From Nitrosomonas marina (lineage in GTDB: Bacteria; Pseudomonadota; Gammaproteobacteria; Burkholderiales; Nitrosomonadaceae), in assembly GCF_900111605.1 (NCBI RefSeq), contig NZ_FOIA01000013.1, forward strand, positions 31,394 to 95,393: 64,000 nt of DNA. Direction: 5' to 3'. Numbering within the stretch: the stretch's first letter is position 1; the number at the start of each line of letters is the position of its first letter. The notes below the pieces were generated by a model. That model ran no database searches. It saw only the letters and a list, made by a program, of their open reading frames with translations, and was not told the DNA's origin. Shown here piece by piece: positions 10,606 through 20,650 of the stretch. A program made the position numbers and the translations under genes.

Positions 10606-11775
10606 TTAACTCAGTGCGTGCTGCATCAACCGGTTTTTAATCAAAGGCAGCCGGTCGGTAATCTCCAGGCCTAAATTCCGTAACCGTGCAAGTGTTGGGT
10701 CAGGATTGATAAACAGCTTTTGCAGGCTGTCGGTGACCAGTTCCAATGCCAGAATATCTTCTTTGCGCGCACATTCATACCGACGCAGCAGGATAAAATC
10801 CCCGATATCGGACTGTAAACCGCGATCATTGAGAACTTTGGCAAGTTTTCGCACATCGCGCAGTCCAAGATTGACACCTTGCCCGGCCAGCGGGTGAATG
10901 CCATGCGCGGCATCGCCGACGAGCACCAGCCGAGGCTTGACCAGGCTGCTGACATGGACGAAATTCAGTGGAAATCCGGCCGCCGGCGTAATCAGCTGCA
11001 ATTCGCCAAGGGTATGTGAAGCGGCCGTTTCGACATGCTGGCAAAGCTGATCAGCCGATAATGCGCGAAGCTCGGCGGCATGTTCCTCGCCGGTCGACCA
11101 GACCATGGAAACCCGGTTGCCAGGTAAAGGTAACAGCGCCAGCACGCCATCACGCCTGAACCATTGATGTGCAACATTACGGTGAGGCAAGCTGGTATTG
11201 AAATTTGCGACTACGCCGACTTGCTGATAGGGATGGCGTGTAACCTCGATGCCTGCCTGTTGACGTACCCATGAATTGACTCCGTCTGCGCCGACAACCA
11301 GCGCTGCGTCTATCTGACGGCCATCTTCGAGTTGTACTTCAGCGTGGGATTCATGCCAGGTGATGGCAGCACACCGTGCCGGACAAATGATCTCCAGACT
11401 ATCATTTTGTGTTTGTATTGCTGCCCAAACGGCAGCTTGCAGCTGCCGGTTCTCGACAATACAGGCCAGTTCGGCCACGCCGATTTCATAAGCGCTGAAA
11501 TGAATACACGAACTGCTGTCGTCACCAAAAACCGCCATGTCATAGACAGGTGCAACACGGGATATTTCCATCCACTGCCAGATTGCGTGATCGTGCAAAA
11601 ACGCAACGCTACCCGGGCTGATTGCGTACACGCGACTGTCCCAGCTTTTATCACCCGGTATGGGTGGCGGTTCCCGAGACTCGATTAGCGCTATTCTCAG
11701 TCCGCTGTTCTTTAACGCAGCCACAAGGCTGGCACCCACCAGTCCGCCGCCGATTACGACCATATCAAATTTCAT
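10606..11775 (-). CDS. FAD-dependent ubiquinone-biosynthesis hydroxylase (UbiH/UbiF family)
   Basis: Flavin monooxygenase of the family that hydroxylates the ubiquinone ring. It begins with the Rossmann GGGLVGASLVAAL fingerprint and carries GDAAHGIHPLAGQGVNLGLRD, the second FAD-binding signature of the UbiH/UbiF/VisC group. The start is set at ATG 11775 (MKFDMVVIGGG), which puts the dinucleotide fold at the N terminus. An upstream in-frame start at 11835 would add 20 unrelated residues. It is transcribed away from lolC, leaving a 134-bp divergent promoter region. Which ring position it acts on cannot be told from the sequence alone. Confidence 0.88.
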   Translation of the reverse strand: MKFDMVVIGGGLVGASLVAALKNSGLRIALIESREPPPIPGDKSWDSRVYAISPGSVAFLHDHAIWQWMEISRVAPVYDMAVFGDDSSSCIHFSAYEIGVAELACIVENRQLQAAVWAAIQTQNDSLEIICPARCAAITWHESHAEVQLEDGRQIDAALVVGADGVNSWVRQQAGIEVTRHPYQQVGVVANFNTSLPHRNVAHQWFRRDGVLALLPLPGNRVSMVWSTGEEHAAELRALSADQLCQHVETAASHTLGELQLITPAAGFPLNFVHVSSLVKPRLVLVGDAAHGIHPLAGQGVNLGLRDVRKLAKVLNDRGLQSDIGDFILLRRYECARKEDILALELVTDSLQKLFINPDPTLARLRNLGLEITDRLPLIKNRLMQHALS

Positions 11776-11909
11776 GGAATGATTATACATTTGCTTTGTG
11801 CCGGAGTGAAAAAACAAATTACGTTGACCGAACAAGTCAGGCTATCTACTCATTCAGGGCTAATTATGGCACACTTGCTAACTTGACTAATCAGGGCATT
11901 TATTTTTTT

Positions 11910-13154
11910 GTGTCTCCATACGAGCTCTTTATCGGTTTGCGTTACACCCGGGCAAAAAAACGCAATCATTTCATTTCGTTTATCTCACTGATTTCTCTAC
12001 TAGGTATTACGCTGGGTATGACTGCTTTGATTACGGTCATGTCTGTTATGAACGGATTTCAGAAAGAAGTGCGTGCGCGCATTCTTGGTGTTGCTTCTCA
12101 TGTGCAAATCAATGGCTTCGATAACCGGCTGTCCAACTGGCAGGCACTGGCTGAAGAGGCATCCAGGCATCCGTCGGTGGAAGGCGCCGCACCTTTTGTC
12201 AATGCACAGGGGATGGTGTCCTATGATCAGGTAGTGCATGGCGCAATTGTGCGCGGTATTCTGCCAGATACAGAAAATCACGTTGCCGACTTCTCTGATA
12301 TGATGGTCAGCGGTGAACTGGAAAATCTTATACCGGGCGATTTCGGCATTGTCATCGGCATGGAACTGGCGCGCAGTCTTGGTGCATTCAGGGGCGACAA
12401 AATTGTGTTGATTTCACCGCAAGGGCAGGTGACGCCTGCGGGGATACTGCCGCGGCTGAAGCAGTTTACCGTCGTCGGTATTTTTGAAGCGGGGCATTTT
12501 GAGTATGATTCCGGGCTGGTGCTGATCCATATGGCTGATGCACAGAAACTATACCGTATGGACGATCATGTTTCCGGGGTGCGTTTAAAATTAAGTGATA
12601 TGTTTCTGGCGCCGAAGGTTGTCAACGATTTGATTCATTCGCTGACTGGCCCTTATTATGTTACCGATTGGACGCAGCAACACGCGAATTATTTTCGCGC
12701 CATACAGATCGAAAAACGAATGTTGTCGCTGATTCTGGCTTTGATCATAGCCGTGGCGGCTTTTAATATCGTATCGACGCTGGTCATGGCTGTTACCGAC
12801 AAACAGTCAGATATTGCTATTTTGCGCACGCTGGGTGCGAGCCCTCGCAGCATTATGAAAATATTTATTGTTCAGGGAACATTCATTGGAGTGGCCGGAA
12901 CCATCCTGGGTGTAACCGGGGGCATCCTGCTGGCCTATAACGTCGGAGAGGTTGTGGCGTTTATCGAATGGATTTTCAGCGTGGAATTTCTGTCGAACGA
13001 GATTTATTACATCAGCAAGATTCCAACCGATCCGCAGACAACGGATATTGTCACTGTCGCCGTAGTATCGTTTATTTTGAGTCTGCTCGCGACCATTTAT
13101 CCGAGTTACCGGGCATCCAGGGTGAATCCGGCGGAGGCGCTGCGTTATGAATGA
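11910..13154 (+). CDS. lolC: Lipoprotein-releasing ABC transporter permease (LolC/LolE family)
   Basis: Inner-membrane subunit of the Lol system that extracts lipoproteins for transfer to LolA. I place the start at GTG 11910 ([36 protein letters not shown]), the normal LolC N terminus. The longer frame back to 11622 covers the antisense of the hydroxylase gene. It has one N-terminal transmembrane segment, a large periplasmic MacB-like domain (about residues 45-265) and three C-terminal transmembrane segments in the FtsX-like pattern. It overlaps lolD by 8 bp. Only one permease gene is seen next to lolD, so a homodimeric LolCD-type arrangement is possible. Confidence 0.93.
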   Translation: MSPYELFIGLRYTRAKKRNHFISFISLISLLGITLGMTALITVMSVMNGFQKEVRARILGVASHVQINGFDNRLSNWQALAEEASRHPSVEGAAPFVNAQGMVSYDQVVHGAIVRGILPDTENHVADFSDMMVSGELENLIPGDFGIVIGMELARSLGAFRGDKIVLISPQGQVTPAGILPRLKQFTVVGIFEAGHFEYDSGLVLIHMADAQKLYRMDDHVSGVRLKLSDMFLAPKVVNDLIHSLTGPYYVTDWTQQHANYFRAIQIEKRMLSLILALIIAVAAFNIVSTLVMAVTDKQSDIAILRTLGASPRSIMKIFIVQGTFIGVAGTILGVTGGILLAYNVGEVVAFIEWIFSVEFLSNEIYYISKIPTDPQTTDIVTVAVVSFILSLLATIYPSYRASRVNPAEALRYE

Positions 13155-13854
13155 TGCTGTTGGCGCAGCCGGGAGCAACGTTGTAATCGCCTGCCGTCAT
13201 CTGTTCAAGCAGTTCGATCAGGGAGAACTGGAAGTTTCTGTCCTGAAGGGCGTAGACCTGGAAGTCTACAGTGGTGAAATGATGGCCATTGTAGGGGCTT
13301 CCGGTTCGGGTAAAAGCACGCTGTTGCATTTGCTGGGCGGACTTGACAAACCAAGCGGCGGAGAGATCAATATTCTGGGGCAGAATATCGCCGCAATGGA
13401 TGAATTGACCCGCTGCAGGTTGCGAAATGGTTCGCTGGGATTCATATACCAGTTTCATCATTTGCTGCCCGAGTTTACCGCGCTGGAAAATGTCGCCATG
13501 CCTCTGCTGATCAGGCGCATGGCAGTAAACGAAGCACAGGAGCGCGCCGCTGCAGTGCTGCAGCAGGTCGGACTGGGCCACCGGCTGACACATACCCCGG
13601 GCGAGCTATCCGGTGGCGAACGTCAGCGCGCTGCCGTGGCTCGCGCGCTGGTCACCGAGCCGGCGTGCATTCTGGCGGACGAACCGACCGGTAATCTTGA
13701 TCGCCAAACCGCCGAAGCTGTCTTTGATTTAATGCTCGAACTGAATGAAAAAGTGAATGCCAGTCTTGTCGTTGTTACGCACGATCAGCAGCTTGCCGCG
13801 CGTGCCAAACGAATCAAACAGCTGATTGACGGCGTGCTGCAGGACGTTACATAA
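13147..13854 (+). CDS. lolD: Lipoprotein-releasing system ATPase LolD
   Basis: ATPase of the lipoprotein exporter. It shows Walker [11 protein letters not shown]-loop, signature [15 protein letters not shown] and Walker [12 protein letters not shown], with the LolD-type [18 protein letters not shown] stretch. At 235 residues it has the family length. The ATG lies inside the last codons of lolC, so translation is coupled. After it there are 168 bp before the next ABC gene. Confidence 0.95.
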   Translation: MNDAVGAAGSNVVIACRHLFKQFDQGELEVSVLKGVDLEVYSGEMMAIVGASGSGKSTLLHLLGGLDKPSGGEINILGQNIAAMDELTRCRLRNGSLGFIYQFHHLLPEFTALENVAMPLLIRRMAVNEAQERAAAVLQQVGLGHRLTHTPGELSGGERQRAAVARALVTEPACILADEPTGNLDRQTAEAVFDLMLELNEKVNASLVVVTHDQQLAARAKRIKQLIDGVLQDVT

Positions 13855-14022
13855 GTTCTATTATCCAGCCTGGCGTATCTGGTTTTTTTGCAACACACCT
13901 GCTTCGACTGAATTGACTGTTGTCCGGTTGCAGGCAATAACCGAGCGCTTTCAGGTAAGATAGACAGTTTTATAACTGTTCAATCCATTTCGTTCAAAAA
14001 CAAACCGTTCTCAAACAAATCA

Positions 14023-15714
14023 ATGCGAACGCTCATTACATATATCATGGTTTTTCCGCGCCGCAGCGCTTTCGTGCTGTTCGCGCTGCTTGTCGCCGGC
14101 GTGGCTGAAGGACTCAGTCTGACAGCTTTGTTGCCGCTGTTATCTATCGCAGTCGGTGAATCATCCGGTGAGTCCGGTATCGGCAAGTTTATGGTGGACA
14201 TTCTCCAGAAAATTGGTATTGAGCCGACGCTTGATATGATTTTGATCATTATCGTTGCCGGAATGTTTACGAAAGGGCTGATATTATTGCTGGCCAACCG
14301 TCAGGTTGGCTATACGGTCGCACATGTTGCGACGGCGCTGCGTCTGAGCCTGATCGAAGCTTTGCTGGCCAGCCGCTGGCAATATTATCTGCGTCAACCT
14401 GTCGGCTCGCTTGCCAATTCGGTGGCCACGGAAGCGTATCGTGCGGCCAATGGATTTGAGCATAGTGTAATCGTACTTGCGCTGGCTATTCAGGTGCTTG
14501 TCTATGCCGTTGTTGCCGTGTTCATATCCTGGGAAGCGACGCTGGCTTCGCTGTTAATCGGTCTTTTTCTGCTGCTCGTTCTGCACCGGTTGGTACGCGC
14601 AACCCGTCGTGCTGGCGCGAGTCAGACGCAATTGTTACGCTATCTGCTGGCGTACCTGTCGGACGTATTGAATTCAGTCAAATCTCTTAAAGCCATGGCG
14701 CGCGACAATGTCGCCGACGCAATTCTGCACGATCAGACCAAACAGCTGGAAAAAGCCACGCGGCACGAAGTCATGAGCCGCGCAGCGCTGATGGCGTTAC
14801 AGGAGCCGATACTTGCGGCCATCACCGCCGCTGGTCTGTATCTGGCGCTGGTTATCTGGGAACTGTCGCTGCCCGAGGTGATGGTGATGGTTTTTCTGTT
14901 GACACGCATTCTGGGGCTGCTTAACAAAACGCAGCGCAAATATCAGCAGCTCGCCGTGCAGGAAAGCGCCTACTGGGCATTGCGTAAAGCTGCTGAAGAT
15001 GCCGCAGCGGCTGCCGAGCGCAATTCCGGTACGGGCGAACCCACCCTTGATCAGCATATAGTGCTGCAAAATGTGCAGTTCAGTTATGGTGAAAAATCGA
15101 TTTTTGATAATTTGAATCTTGAAATTCCGATTCGAACATTTACCGCTGTGACCGGTCCTTCGGGTGTGGGCAAGAGCACCCTGATTGATTTGTTGTGCGG
15201 ACTGGCGGAACCTGATAGTGGCGAAGTGCTGATTGATGGCAAACCACTGCATGATATCGACTTGCGTAAATGGCGACATATGATCGGTTATGTATCACAG
15301 GATACGATCCTGCTGCACGACACCATTGTGAACAACATTCTGGTTGGCGAACCCGCCCTGACTGAAGCTGATGCTGAACGTGCGCTACGCAAGGCGGGCG
15401 CGTGGGAATTTGTCAGCGCGCTGCCCGATGGCATGCAGTCGGTTGTCGGTGAACGGGGCGGGATGCTGTCTGGCGGACAGCGCCAGCGTATTGCGATCGC
15501 GCGGGCGCTGGCGCATGACCCGGCGTTTTTGATCATGGACGAACCGACCAGTGCACTGGATCCCGAGAGCGAAAAAAATATCTGTGAAACATTACAGCAA
15601 CTTTCCAGCCAACTGACAATTATCGCAGTGTCGCACCAGCCTGCCGTTATCAATGCGGCAGACAGGGTGTTCATACTGTCACATGGAGAAGCAAAAACGC
15701 TGTCACATGGATAG
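14023..15714 (+). CDS. ABC half transporter (fused transmembrane and ATPase domains)
   Basis: Exporter-type half transporter of 563 residues. The N-terminal part (about 1-320) has roughly six transmembrane segments. The C-terminal ATPase has Walker A GPSGVGKST, signature LSGGQRQRIAIARAL, Walker B FLIMDEPTSALD and an H-loop SHQPAV. It probably works as a homodimer exporting a lipid, glycan intermediate or hydrophobic compound. The neighbours do not name the substrate. The start at ATG 14023 has only a weak ribosome-binding site, but gives a sensible N terminus with the first transmembrane helix. It is separated from lolD by 168 bp and may be expressed independently. Confidence 0.88.
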   Translation: MRTLITYIMVFPRRSAFVLFALLVAGVAEGLSLTALLPLLSIAVGESSGESGIGKFMVDILQKIGIEPTLDMILIIIVAGMFTKGLILLLANRQVGYTVAHVATALRLSLIEALLASRWQYYLRQPVGSLANSVATEAYRAANGFEHSVIVLALAIQVLVYAVVAVFISWEATLASLLIGLFLLLVLHRLVRATRRAGASQTQLLRYLLAYLSDVLNSVKSLKAMARDNVADAILHDQTKQLEKATRHEVMSRAALMALQEPILAAITAAGLYLALVIWELSLPEVMVMVFLLTRILGLLNKTQRKYQQLAVQESAYWALRKAAEDAAAAAERNSGTGEPTLDQHIVLQNVQFSYGEKSIFDNLNLEIPIRTFTAVTGPSGVGKSTLIDLLCGLAEPDSGEVLIDGKPLHDIDLRKWRHMIGYVSQDTILLHDTIVNNILVGEPALTEADAERALRKAGAWEFVSALPDGMQSVVGERGGMLSGGQRQRIAIARALAHDPAFLIMDEPTSALDPESEKNICETLQQLSSQLTIIAVSHQPAVINAADRVFILSHGEAKTLSHG

Positions 15715-16022
15715 AGTGCAGGAGCGTGTTAACAATGAATGAGCTGTTTCTGCCGGCAATTTTATAGGGTCTTCGCAATGTCGAACAAACCGGGCGTAAT
15801 CGCGCTGCATGAGCGGTCGGTAACGTTACGCGGGGACATGAGCCTAATTTACAGTTTGTTCCTGAAATGGCGTTATGCTGATTCTATTCGGTGTTCTTTG
15901 GAATAATCAAGCAGCGTTTCTCGTAGCTTGGCTGACGCAATTTCACAGACAACAGAAATAATTTACTGAATTGATAGCTTCGCTCTGGCCAGGCGCACTG
16001 AGTTATAGCTGTTCGATCGTTA
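15715..16022. other. Intergenic region, no gene recognised
   Basis: I see no supported coding region, tRNA or clear terminator here. The longer antisense frame around 15884-16219 overlaps the small lipoprotein gene and has no family features. Confidence 0.5.
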
Positions 16023-16238
16023 TTATTTGCTGTTTTGTATTTTTTTTCGTTCGGAGTCATATACATCATAAGGCATCGCCTGCGGTTGCTGCAGTGGGCG
16101 CTGATCAATCCGCGGGTGTATATTGGTTTCCCGTGTTTTCCATCCCTCGTACATATTGCGGTAAAACTGCTCTTTACCGGCGCATCCTGCCGTAATAATG
16201 AGAAGTGAGGCCGAGGCAATAATCAAGCGTGTATGCAT
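16023..16238 (-). CDS. Small putative lipoprotein
   Basis: A 71-residue protein that begins with a basic/hydrophobic leader (MHTRLIIASASLLIITAGC) and has a cysteine at residue 19, like a lipobox, though Thr rather than Leu/Val stands at -3. The mature part is short and hydrophilic (GWKTRETNIHPRIDQRP) with no domain I recognise. A good Shine-Dalgarno sequence (GGAAAGGAA) lies just ahead of the ATG, which is the main reason to accept it as real. It is divergent from the flavoprotein gene. Function unknown; it is probably anchored in the outer membrane if the lipobox is used. Confidence 0.68.
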   Translation of the reverse strand: MHTRLIIASASLLIITAGCAGKEQFYRNMYEGWKTRETNIHPRIDQRPLQQPQAMPYDVYDSERKKIQNSK

Positions 16239-16446
16239 GTGGTTCCTTTCCGGTTGACTGTTAATGGTTCAAATTGTATGTGAAAAGCATGCCGGTCTGG
16301 TATTCTGTTACAAACATGCTGCGTGTGAATGCAACTGATATCACGGTCTGATACCGCGATATTCGTCAGGGAAGTGTTATCAGGATGTTTCATGTCCGTC
16401 ATTACGACAGGATATTTTTTATACTTTTATGTGATCTATATGAACT

Positions 16447-17868
16447 ATGGCAACTCGACAAGCGGATATTGTTATTATCGGCGCTGGAACAGCGGGTCTG
16501 GCCGCGTATAGCGCTGCAAAACATAAAACCCGGAATATTGTTTTAATTAATGAGGGCCATTACGGTACGACGTGCGCCCGTGTAGGATGTATGCCCAGCA
16601 AGGTGTTTATCCAGGTTGCCAATGATTATCATCGACGGCATCAGTTGGTAAAACAGGGCATTCATGGCGGCGATCAGTTATTTATCCGGACAGAGGAGTC
16701 GCTTCGACATGTCAGATCGATGCGCGATTATTTTGTCAGTTTCGTGATGGAGTCGATTGAGGATATCGGTGAAAACAATATACACGGTAAAGCGCGATTT
16801 CTGGAACCCGACACAATTCAGGTCGGCGATCAGACCATTCAGGCCGGTAAGGTCATTCTGGCCAGCGGCTCCGCACCGTTCATTCCCGAACCGCTGAAAG
16901 CCATTCGCGAGAAAAACAGAAATAGTGTTTTAACAACCGACGAGCTGTTCGAACAGGAGAGTCTGCCGGAGTCGGTTGCAGTCATTGGAACGGGTCCGCT
17001 GGGTCTTGAACTCGGTCAGGCGATGCAGCGGATGGGAGTCGCAACGCATTTGTTTGGCCGTTCGCGCACCGTAGGCGGTTTGACTGATACAGAAGTAATC
17101 GAGTACGCCATCAGGACATTTCAGGAAGAGCTGCCGCTGAATTACGCACAGGAACTCTGCTACGAATCGTGTGACGATGAAATCGCCATTTCCTGGCAGG
17201 AAGGGCAAGATACCAGGCGTATTCAGGTCAAAACCGTTCTGGCCGCAACCGGGCGACGTCCGAATGTGCGCAACCTGGGGCTTGAAGAAATCGGTGTGCC
17301 GTTCACCGATGAAGGCGTGCCGGAATTCAATCCGGAGACGATGCAGATTGCGGATTTTCCAATTTTCATAGCGGGTGATGTTACCGGAGTACGACCGGTT
17401 CTTCATGAAGCCAGCGATGAAGGGCGGATTGCAGGTTGGAACTGTGTTAATGAAATTACTGCGTTTCAGCGTCGCACGCCGCTGGCCATTACCTTTTCCG
17501 AGCCCAACATCGTGCGCGTGGGCAGACCGCGACGAAAATTGACTGAAGGTGCGTACCATACCGGAGAAGTTTTGTTCGACTCACAGGGGCGCGCGACCAT
17601 CCAGCAATATAACAAAGGCATGCTGCATATATTTGGTGATAAGCACAGCGGCGTCTTGCTGGGTGCGGAGATGATCGCGCCCGCTGGTGAACATATGGGC
17701 CATCTGCTGTCCTGGGCGATCGAGAACAGGATGACTGTTTTTGACGCTTTGGCAGCGCCGTTTTACCATCCGGTAGTAGAAGAGGGTCTGCGCACCTGTT
17801 TGCGTGATCTGGCCGAAAAAATCGACCCGAGTCGTCAGGGCCTGGAAATCAGGTTTAAGAGCAATTAG
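16447..17868 (+). CDS. Dihydrolipoyl-dehydrogenase-like pyridine nucleotide-disulfide oxidoreductase
   Basis: Flavoprotein of the class I disulfide reductase group. It has an N-terminal FAD fold (IVIIGAGTAGLAA), a redox-active CxxxxC pair (TTCARVGCMPSK), an NAD(P)-binding fold (VAVIGTGPLGLELG), the second FAD motif (FIAGDVTG) and a C-terminal dimerisation domain with a YHPVVEEG stretch at the catalytic His-Glu position. True E3 enzymes usually show GTCLNVGC and HAHPT, so this is a divergent branch. It could be the E3 of a keto-acid complex or a reductase for another disulfide. It is not next to sucAB. The 473-residue length is normal for the superfamily. Confidence 0.87.
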   Translation: MATRQADIVIIGAGTAGLAAYSAAKHKTRNIVLINEGHYGTTCARVGCMPSKVFIQVANDYHRRHQLVKQGIHGGDQLFIRTEESLRHVRSMRDYFVSFVMESIEDIGENNIHGKARFLEPDTIQVGDQTIQAGKVILASGSAPFIPEPLKAIREKNRNSVLTTDELFEQESLPESVAVIGTGPLGLELGQAMQRMGVATHLFGRSRTVGGLTDTEVIEYAIRTFQEELPLNYAQELCYESCDDEIAISWQEGQDTRRIQVKTVLAATGRRPNVRNLGLEEIGVPFTDEGVPEFNPETMQIADFPIFIAGDVTGVRPVLHEASDEGRIAGWNCVNEITAFQRRTPLAITFSEPNIVRVGRPRRKLTEGAYHTGEVLFDSQGRATIQQYNKGMLHIFGDKHSGVLLGAEMIAPAGEHMGHLLSWAIENRMTVFDALAAPFYHPVVEEGLRTCLRDLAEKIDPSRQGLEIRFKSN

Positions 17869-17928
17869 TGGATAAGCAAAGCCATCAATACGTTTTAGCT
17901 GTTTTGATTAATACCGCGTGACTGTTGA

Positions 17929-18606
17929 TTAGTCACCGCCGCAACCGCCGCTGCATCCGCTCGATTCCCCTGACTCGCTGAATACTCCACCGCCGGAACT
18001 TGACGGTTCCGAGTCACCACCGCACCCCGATGCACAGCCGATATGCGCCGCGCAATAGCCGTTGCCATAGTCCGGCGATGACCTGTCCTGGCAATTAAGT
18101 GAATATCGAAAACCGTCTTCGATGTTCAACCTGCTGTCGATGGCAAACAGTAGCGGCAGGTACAGCGGTGCATTCGGATTGATATTCTCTTTTATGCAGG
18201 CCAGATGCCAGGCCCGTTTGATACCAGCCTGTGCCTGAGTTGGTGTCCGCATGACTTCAGCGGGTGTATGGTGCAGAAATCTGCCAAGCGCTTTTTTGCA
18301 GAAATACTGATAGTTCCGGGTAAACAGGATGAACTCATGCCACGCCACATCCACTACCTGGGAGGGCATCGATACTGTTCTGTATTTGGCCTGATTGCAT
18401 AGATGAAAATAGTCGCGCAGTGCATCAAAGACAAGATCAATATCATTTTGTGACAGGTGCGGGTATTGTGTGCTGATTTTTCGCGTCAGGCTTGAAGGGA
18501 ACTGATAATAATCGATAAAATCAAGTTGCCTTGACTGTTTTCCTTTGTAAAAATAATAGACCGCAACGGCTGTAATGCCGGTTAGCGCGATGACTTCAAC
18601 TGACAT
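17929..18606 (-). CDS. GRDP-like protein with Gly/Cys-rich tail
   Basis: A 225-residue protein with one N-terminal hydrophobic segment (VIALTGITAVAVYYFYKG), a central region matching the glycine-rich-domain-protein pattern (VVDVAWHEFILFTRNYQYFCKKALGRFLHH, about residues 85-115), and a C-terminal tail from about residue 180 that is rich in Gly, Ser and Cys (GCASGCGGD, SGCSGGCGGD). The DxxWHxxI...Y...HH pattern is what I use for the family link. The tail may bind metal or form disulfides; this is inference. It stands alone between convergent and divergent neighbours. Confidence 0.65.
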   Translation of the reverse strand: MSVEVIALTGITAVAVYYFYKGKQSRQLDFIDYYQFPSSLTRKISTQYPHLSQNDIDLVFDALRDYFHLCNQAKYRTVSMPSQVVDVAWHEFILFTRNYQYFCKKALGRFLHHTPAEVMRTPTQAQAGIKRAWHLACIKENINPNAPLYLPLLFAIDSRLNIEDGFRYSLNCQDRSSPDYGNGYCAAHIGCASGCGGDSEPSSSGGGVFSESGESSGCSGGCGGD

Positions 18607-18922
18607 GTGTTTATCCCTGAAGATTTGTCACTCTGAAGCAGGATATTGTGCCAGTTACGCGGTGCCTGTTATTGGGAAAAATGCGGGTGAAACAGGCGCT
18701 ATATGGCATTTGATAAAGTTCGGTAAGAGATGGCGCCAGCCATGTGCTGACACTGGATGTGGTGATCATGCATGTACGCCTGCCAGCAAATTCCAGAGCG
18801 GCCATTATGGTGTTACTGTTTGGCGTTACTGTTCAGGGAGCCGGTATCGCTGAGATTGAAAGCGTGTTGCTTCGCCTGGACCGGCCTTTTGGCCGGTCGG
18901 CCGGGAATTGTATAGGCTACCG
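18607..18922. other. Intergenic region with a GC-rich hairpin
   Basis: No supported gene. It contains a perfect 8-bp stem with a TTTT loop at 18879-18898 (GACCGGCC / GGCCGGTC) about 25 bp beyond the stop of the minus-strand GHSCP-motif gene. The stem could act as a transcription stop or RNA stabiliser, but no T-tract follows on either strand. Confidence 0.5.
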
Positions 18923-19540
18923 TCAAACGTTACAGGGCATCACACGTATTACTCGTGGATCGTCGGCAAATTCCAGCAATAAACGTCGCACGCGGTCCTG
19001 CCAGGCGCTGGCGAAGTCAGACCTCTGCTGATCATCGGCGCAATTCTGCAGGATCGCCATCAGTCGTTCACCTTGAGCGGGGTCGGCGGGTATTGGCGAT
19101 ACATCCAGTGAAACCGCTACGCTGGTATGGTTATCAAGGCGCGTAAATACAATAGCTTCCGTTTCGCGATGTTGTGAGAACGTAAGCAGGCCTTTGCGCC
19201 GGAAATGGCCGCGTATTCCTTGAAAACCGTTATGGGCCGCTGCACCTGTAAGCAGTGTCAACACCTGCGCTATGACCCCTGTTGTGCCTTCATCTTCCGG
19301 TGCGGGCATGTGCACGGCGATGTTGCCGCGTTCGGCGGGCCCGTCCGGATAGAGCGCGGACAGTGCCGCACGTCCTATCAGAAATGCACCCGCGACCGTC
19401 GGGCAGGAATGTCCGGCCAGACGAACTGCATCCTGATAACGATAGTCGAGCAGTCCGTCACGTGCCGCACCCAGTGTAGCGGCAAATGGATCGAACGTGC
19501 GTACAACCGGTGCTTCGGCATAAAAATCGGGAAAATTCAA
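18923..19540 (-). CDS. Conserved protein with GHSCP motif (possibly FmdE-like)
   Basis: 205 residues with no signal peptide. The most telling stretch is RLAGHSCPTVAGAFLIGRAA (about residue 40), similar to the HGHxCPG...G motif at the start of FmdE-type proteins, where the His and Cys bind metal. I see no further domain. The start is supported by AAAGGAG about 9 bp upstream. It is transcribed in the same direction as the PuuE-like gene (207-bp gap) and may be part of that unit. The role is unknown; FmdE-like assignment rests on one motif. Confidence 0.6.
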   Translation of the reverse strand: MNFPDFYAEAPVVRTFDPFAATLGAARDGLLDYRYQDAVRLAGHSCPTVAGAFLIGRAALSALYPDGPAERGNIAVHMPAPEDEGTTGVIAQVLTLLTGAAAHNGFQGIRGHFRRKGLLTFSQHRETEAIVFTRLDNHTSVAVSLDVSPIPADPAQGERLMAILQNCADDQQRSDFASAWQDRVRRLLLEFADDPRVIRVMPCNV

Positions 19541-19747
19541 ACTGATCTCCTTTGGTTTGGAATTAAATTGAACAGAGCCCGCATACTCGGTTTATCCCGG
19601 TCAAGCAGGCAAAAAACGTATATCGCTGTTGGACCATACTGTTTTCGATTTGTAAAATCAATCCGTGTATGGTTCATCCGGTTGATGAACGGGCACACCG
19701 TGCGCGGCGGCCGCCAGGTTGCCGTTGATTGATGGCTAAGCAAAAAG

Positions 19748-20650
19748 CTAGCGCACGACGGGTTGGAATTGGGCCAGCCAGTGCCGGGCGATTTCTTCGC
19801 GCCGGCATATCCAGACCCTGTCATGATTCTGTACATAATCGAGAAAACGGCCCAGTGCCATTGCACGTGCCGGATGTCCGCTGATTCTGCCATGCAGACC
19901 GACGCTCATCATTTTCGGACTGCGCCCGCCTTCCTGCCACAGCAGGTCGAATGCGTCCTTTAACGACCGGAAAAAATCGTCACCGGAGGCGAATCCGTTC
20001 GGCAGCAGGTAACGGGCGTCATTATTGACCAGAGTGTACGGAATTATCAGATGGGGCGGCAATCCGTCGAGCCAGTAGGGCAGGTCATCGTTATAGGCGT
20101 CCGAACTGTACAGCAGTCCGCCCGTCTCGCGCACCAGGCGGCGGGTATTGCAGCTGACACGTCCGGTATACCAGCCTACGGGGCCGATGCCACAGATCCG
20201 TTCAATGGTTTCAATCGTCAGTACAATATGGCGGCGCTCTTCGTCTTCGGAAATGCCGCGGTAATCCAGCCAGCGGTACCCGTGTCCGGCGATTTCATGT
20301 CCGGCCTCGGCGAGCGCACGGCCGATTTCGGGATTGAGCTCCAGCGCCCTGCCCGCGGCAAAGGCTGTCAGTGTCAGTTCGCGTTCGCTGAACAGACGCA
20401 GAATACGCCACACACCGGCGCGCGATCCATATTCGTACATGCTCTCGACGCTCAGGTCGCGTTCATTTTCCCGAAGCGTCCGCCCCGGCAGTTCGTGCAG
20501 ATAGGCCTCCGAGCAGGTATCGCCGTTAAGAATGCACGATTCAGCGCCTTCTTCGACGTTAAGCACAAACTGGACCGCGACGCGTGCATTGTCTGGCCAC
20601 CGGGGATGCGGAGGATGGGTGCCATAACCGATTAAATCGCGTGCACTCAT
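19748..20650 (-). CDS. Polysaccharide-deacetylase-fold protein, PuuE allantoinase type
   Basis: 300 residues in the NodB-fold group that includes the PuuE allantoinase. Matching stretches are RVAVQFVLNVEEGAE (with the first catalytic acidic region), SMYEYGSRAGVWRILRLF, GHEIAGHGYRWLDYRG (metal His motif), GWYTGRVSCNTRRL, YSSDAYNDDLPYW and VGLHGRISGHPARA. Allantoinase opens the allantoin ring in purine breakdown; an N-acyl hydrolase role on another substrate is equally possible because no other purine genes are seen. Its ATG overlaps the stop of the GNAT gene by one base, so the pair is coupled. Confidence 0.82.
   Translation of the reverse strand: MSARDLIGYGTHPPHPRWPDNARVAVQFVLNVEEGAESCILNGDTCSEAYLHELPGRTLRENERDLSVESMYEYGSRAGVWRILRLFSERELTLTAFAAGRALELNPEIGRALAEAGHEIAGHGYRWLDYRGISEDEERRHIVLTIETIERICGIGPVGWYTGRVSCNTRRLVRETGGLLYSSDAYNDDLPYWLDGLPPHLIIPYTLVNNDARYLLPNGFASGDDFFRSLKDAFDLLWQEGGRSPKMMSVGLHGRISGHPARAMALGRFLDYVQNHDRVWICRREEIARHWLAQFQPVVR

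Noticed and set aside
15884..16219. 111-residue minus-strand frame
   Set aside because: Overlaps the small lipoprotein gene in another frame, lacks a start site with Shine-Dalgarno and matches nothing.
18611..18805. 64-residue minus-strand frame upstream of the GRDP-like gene
   Set aside because: No Shine-Dalgarno, no domain, low-quality composition; left as non-coding.
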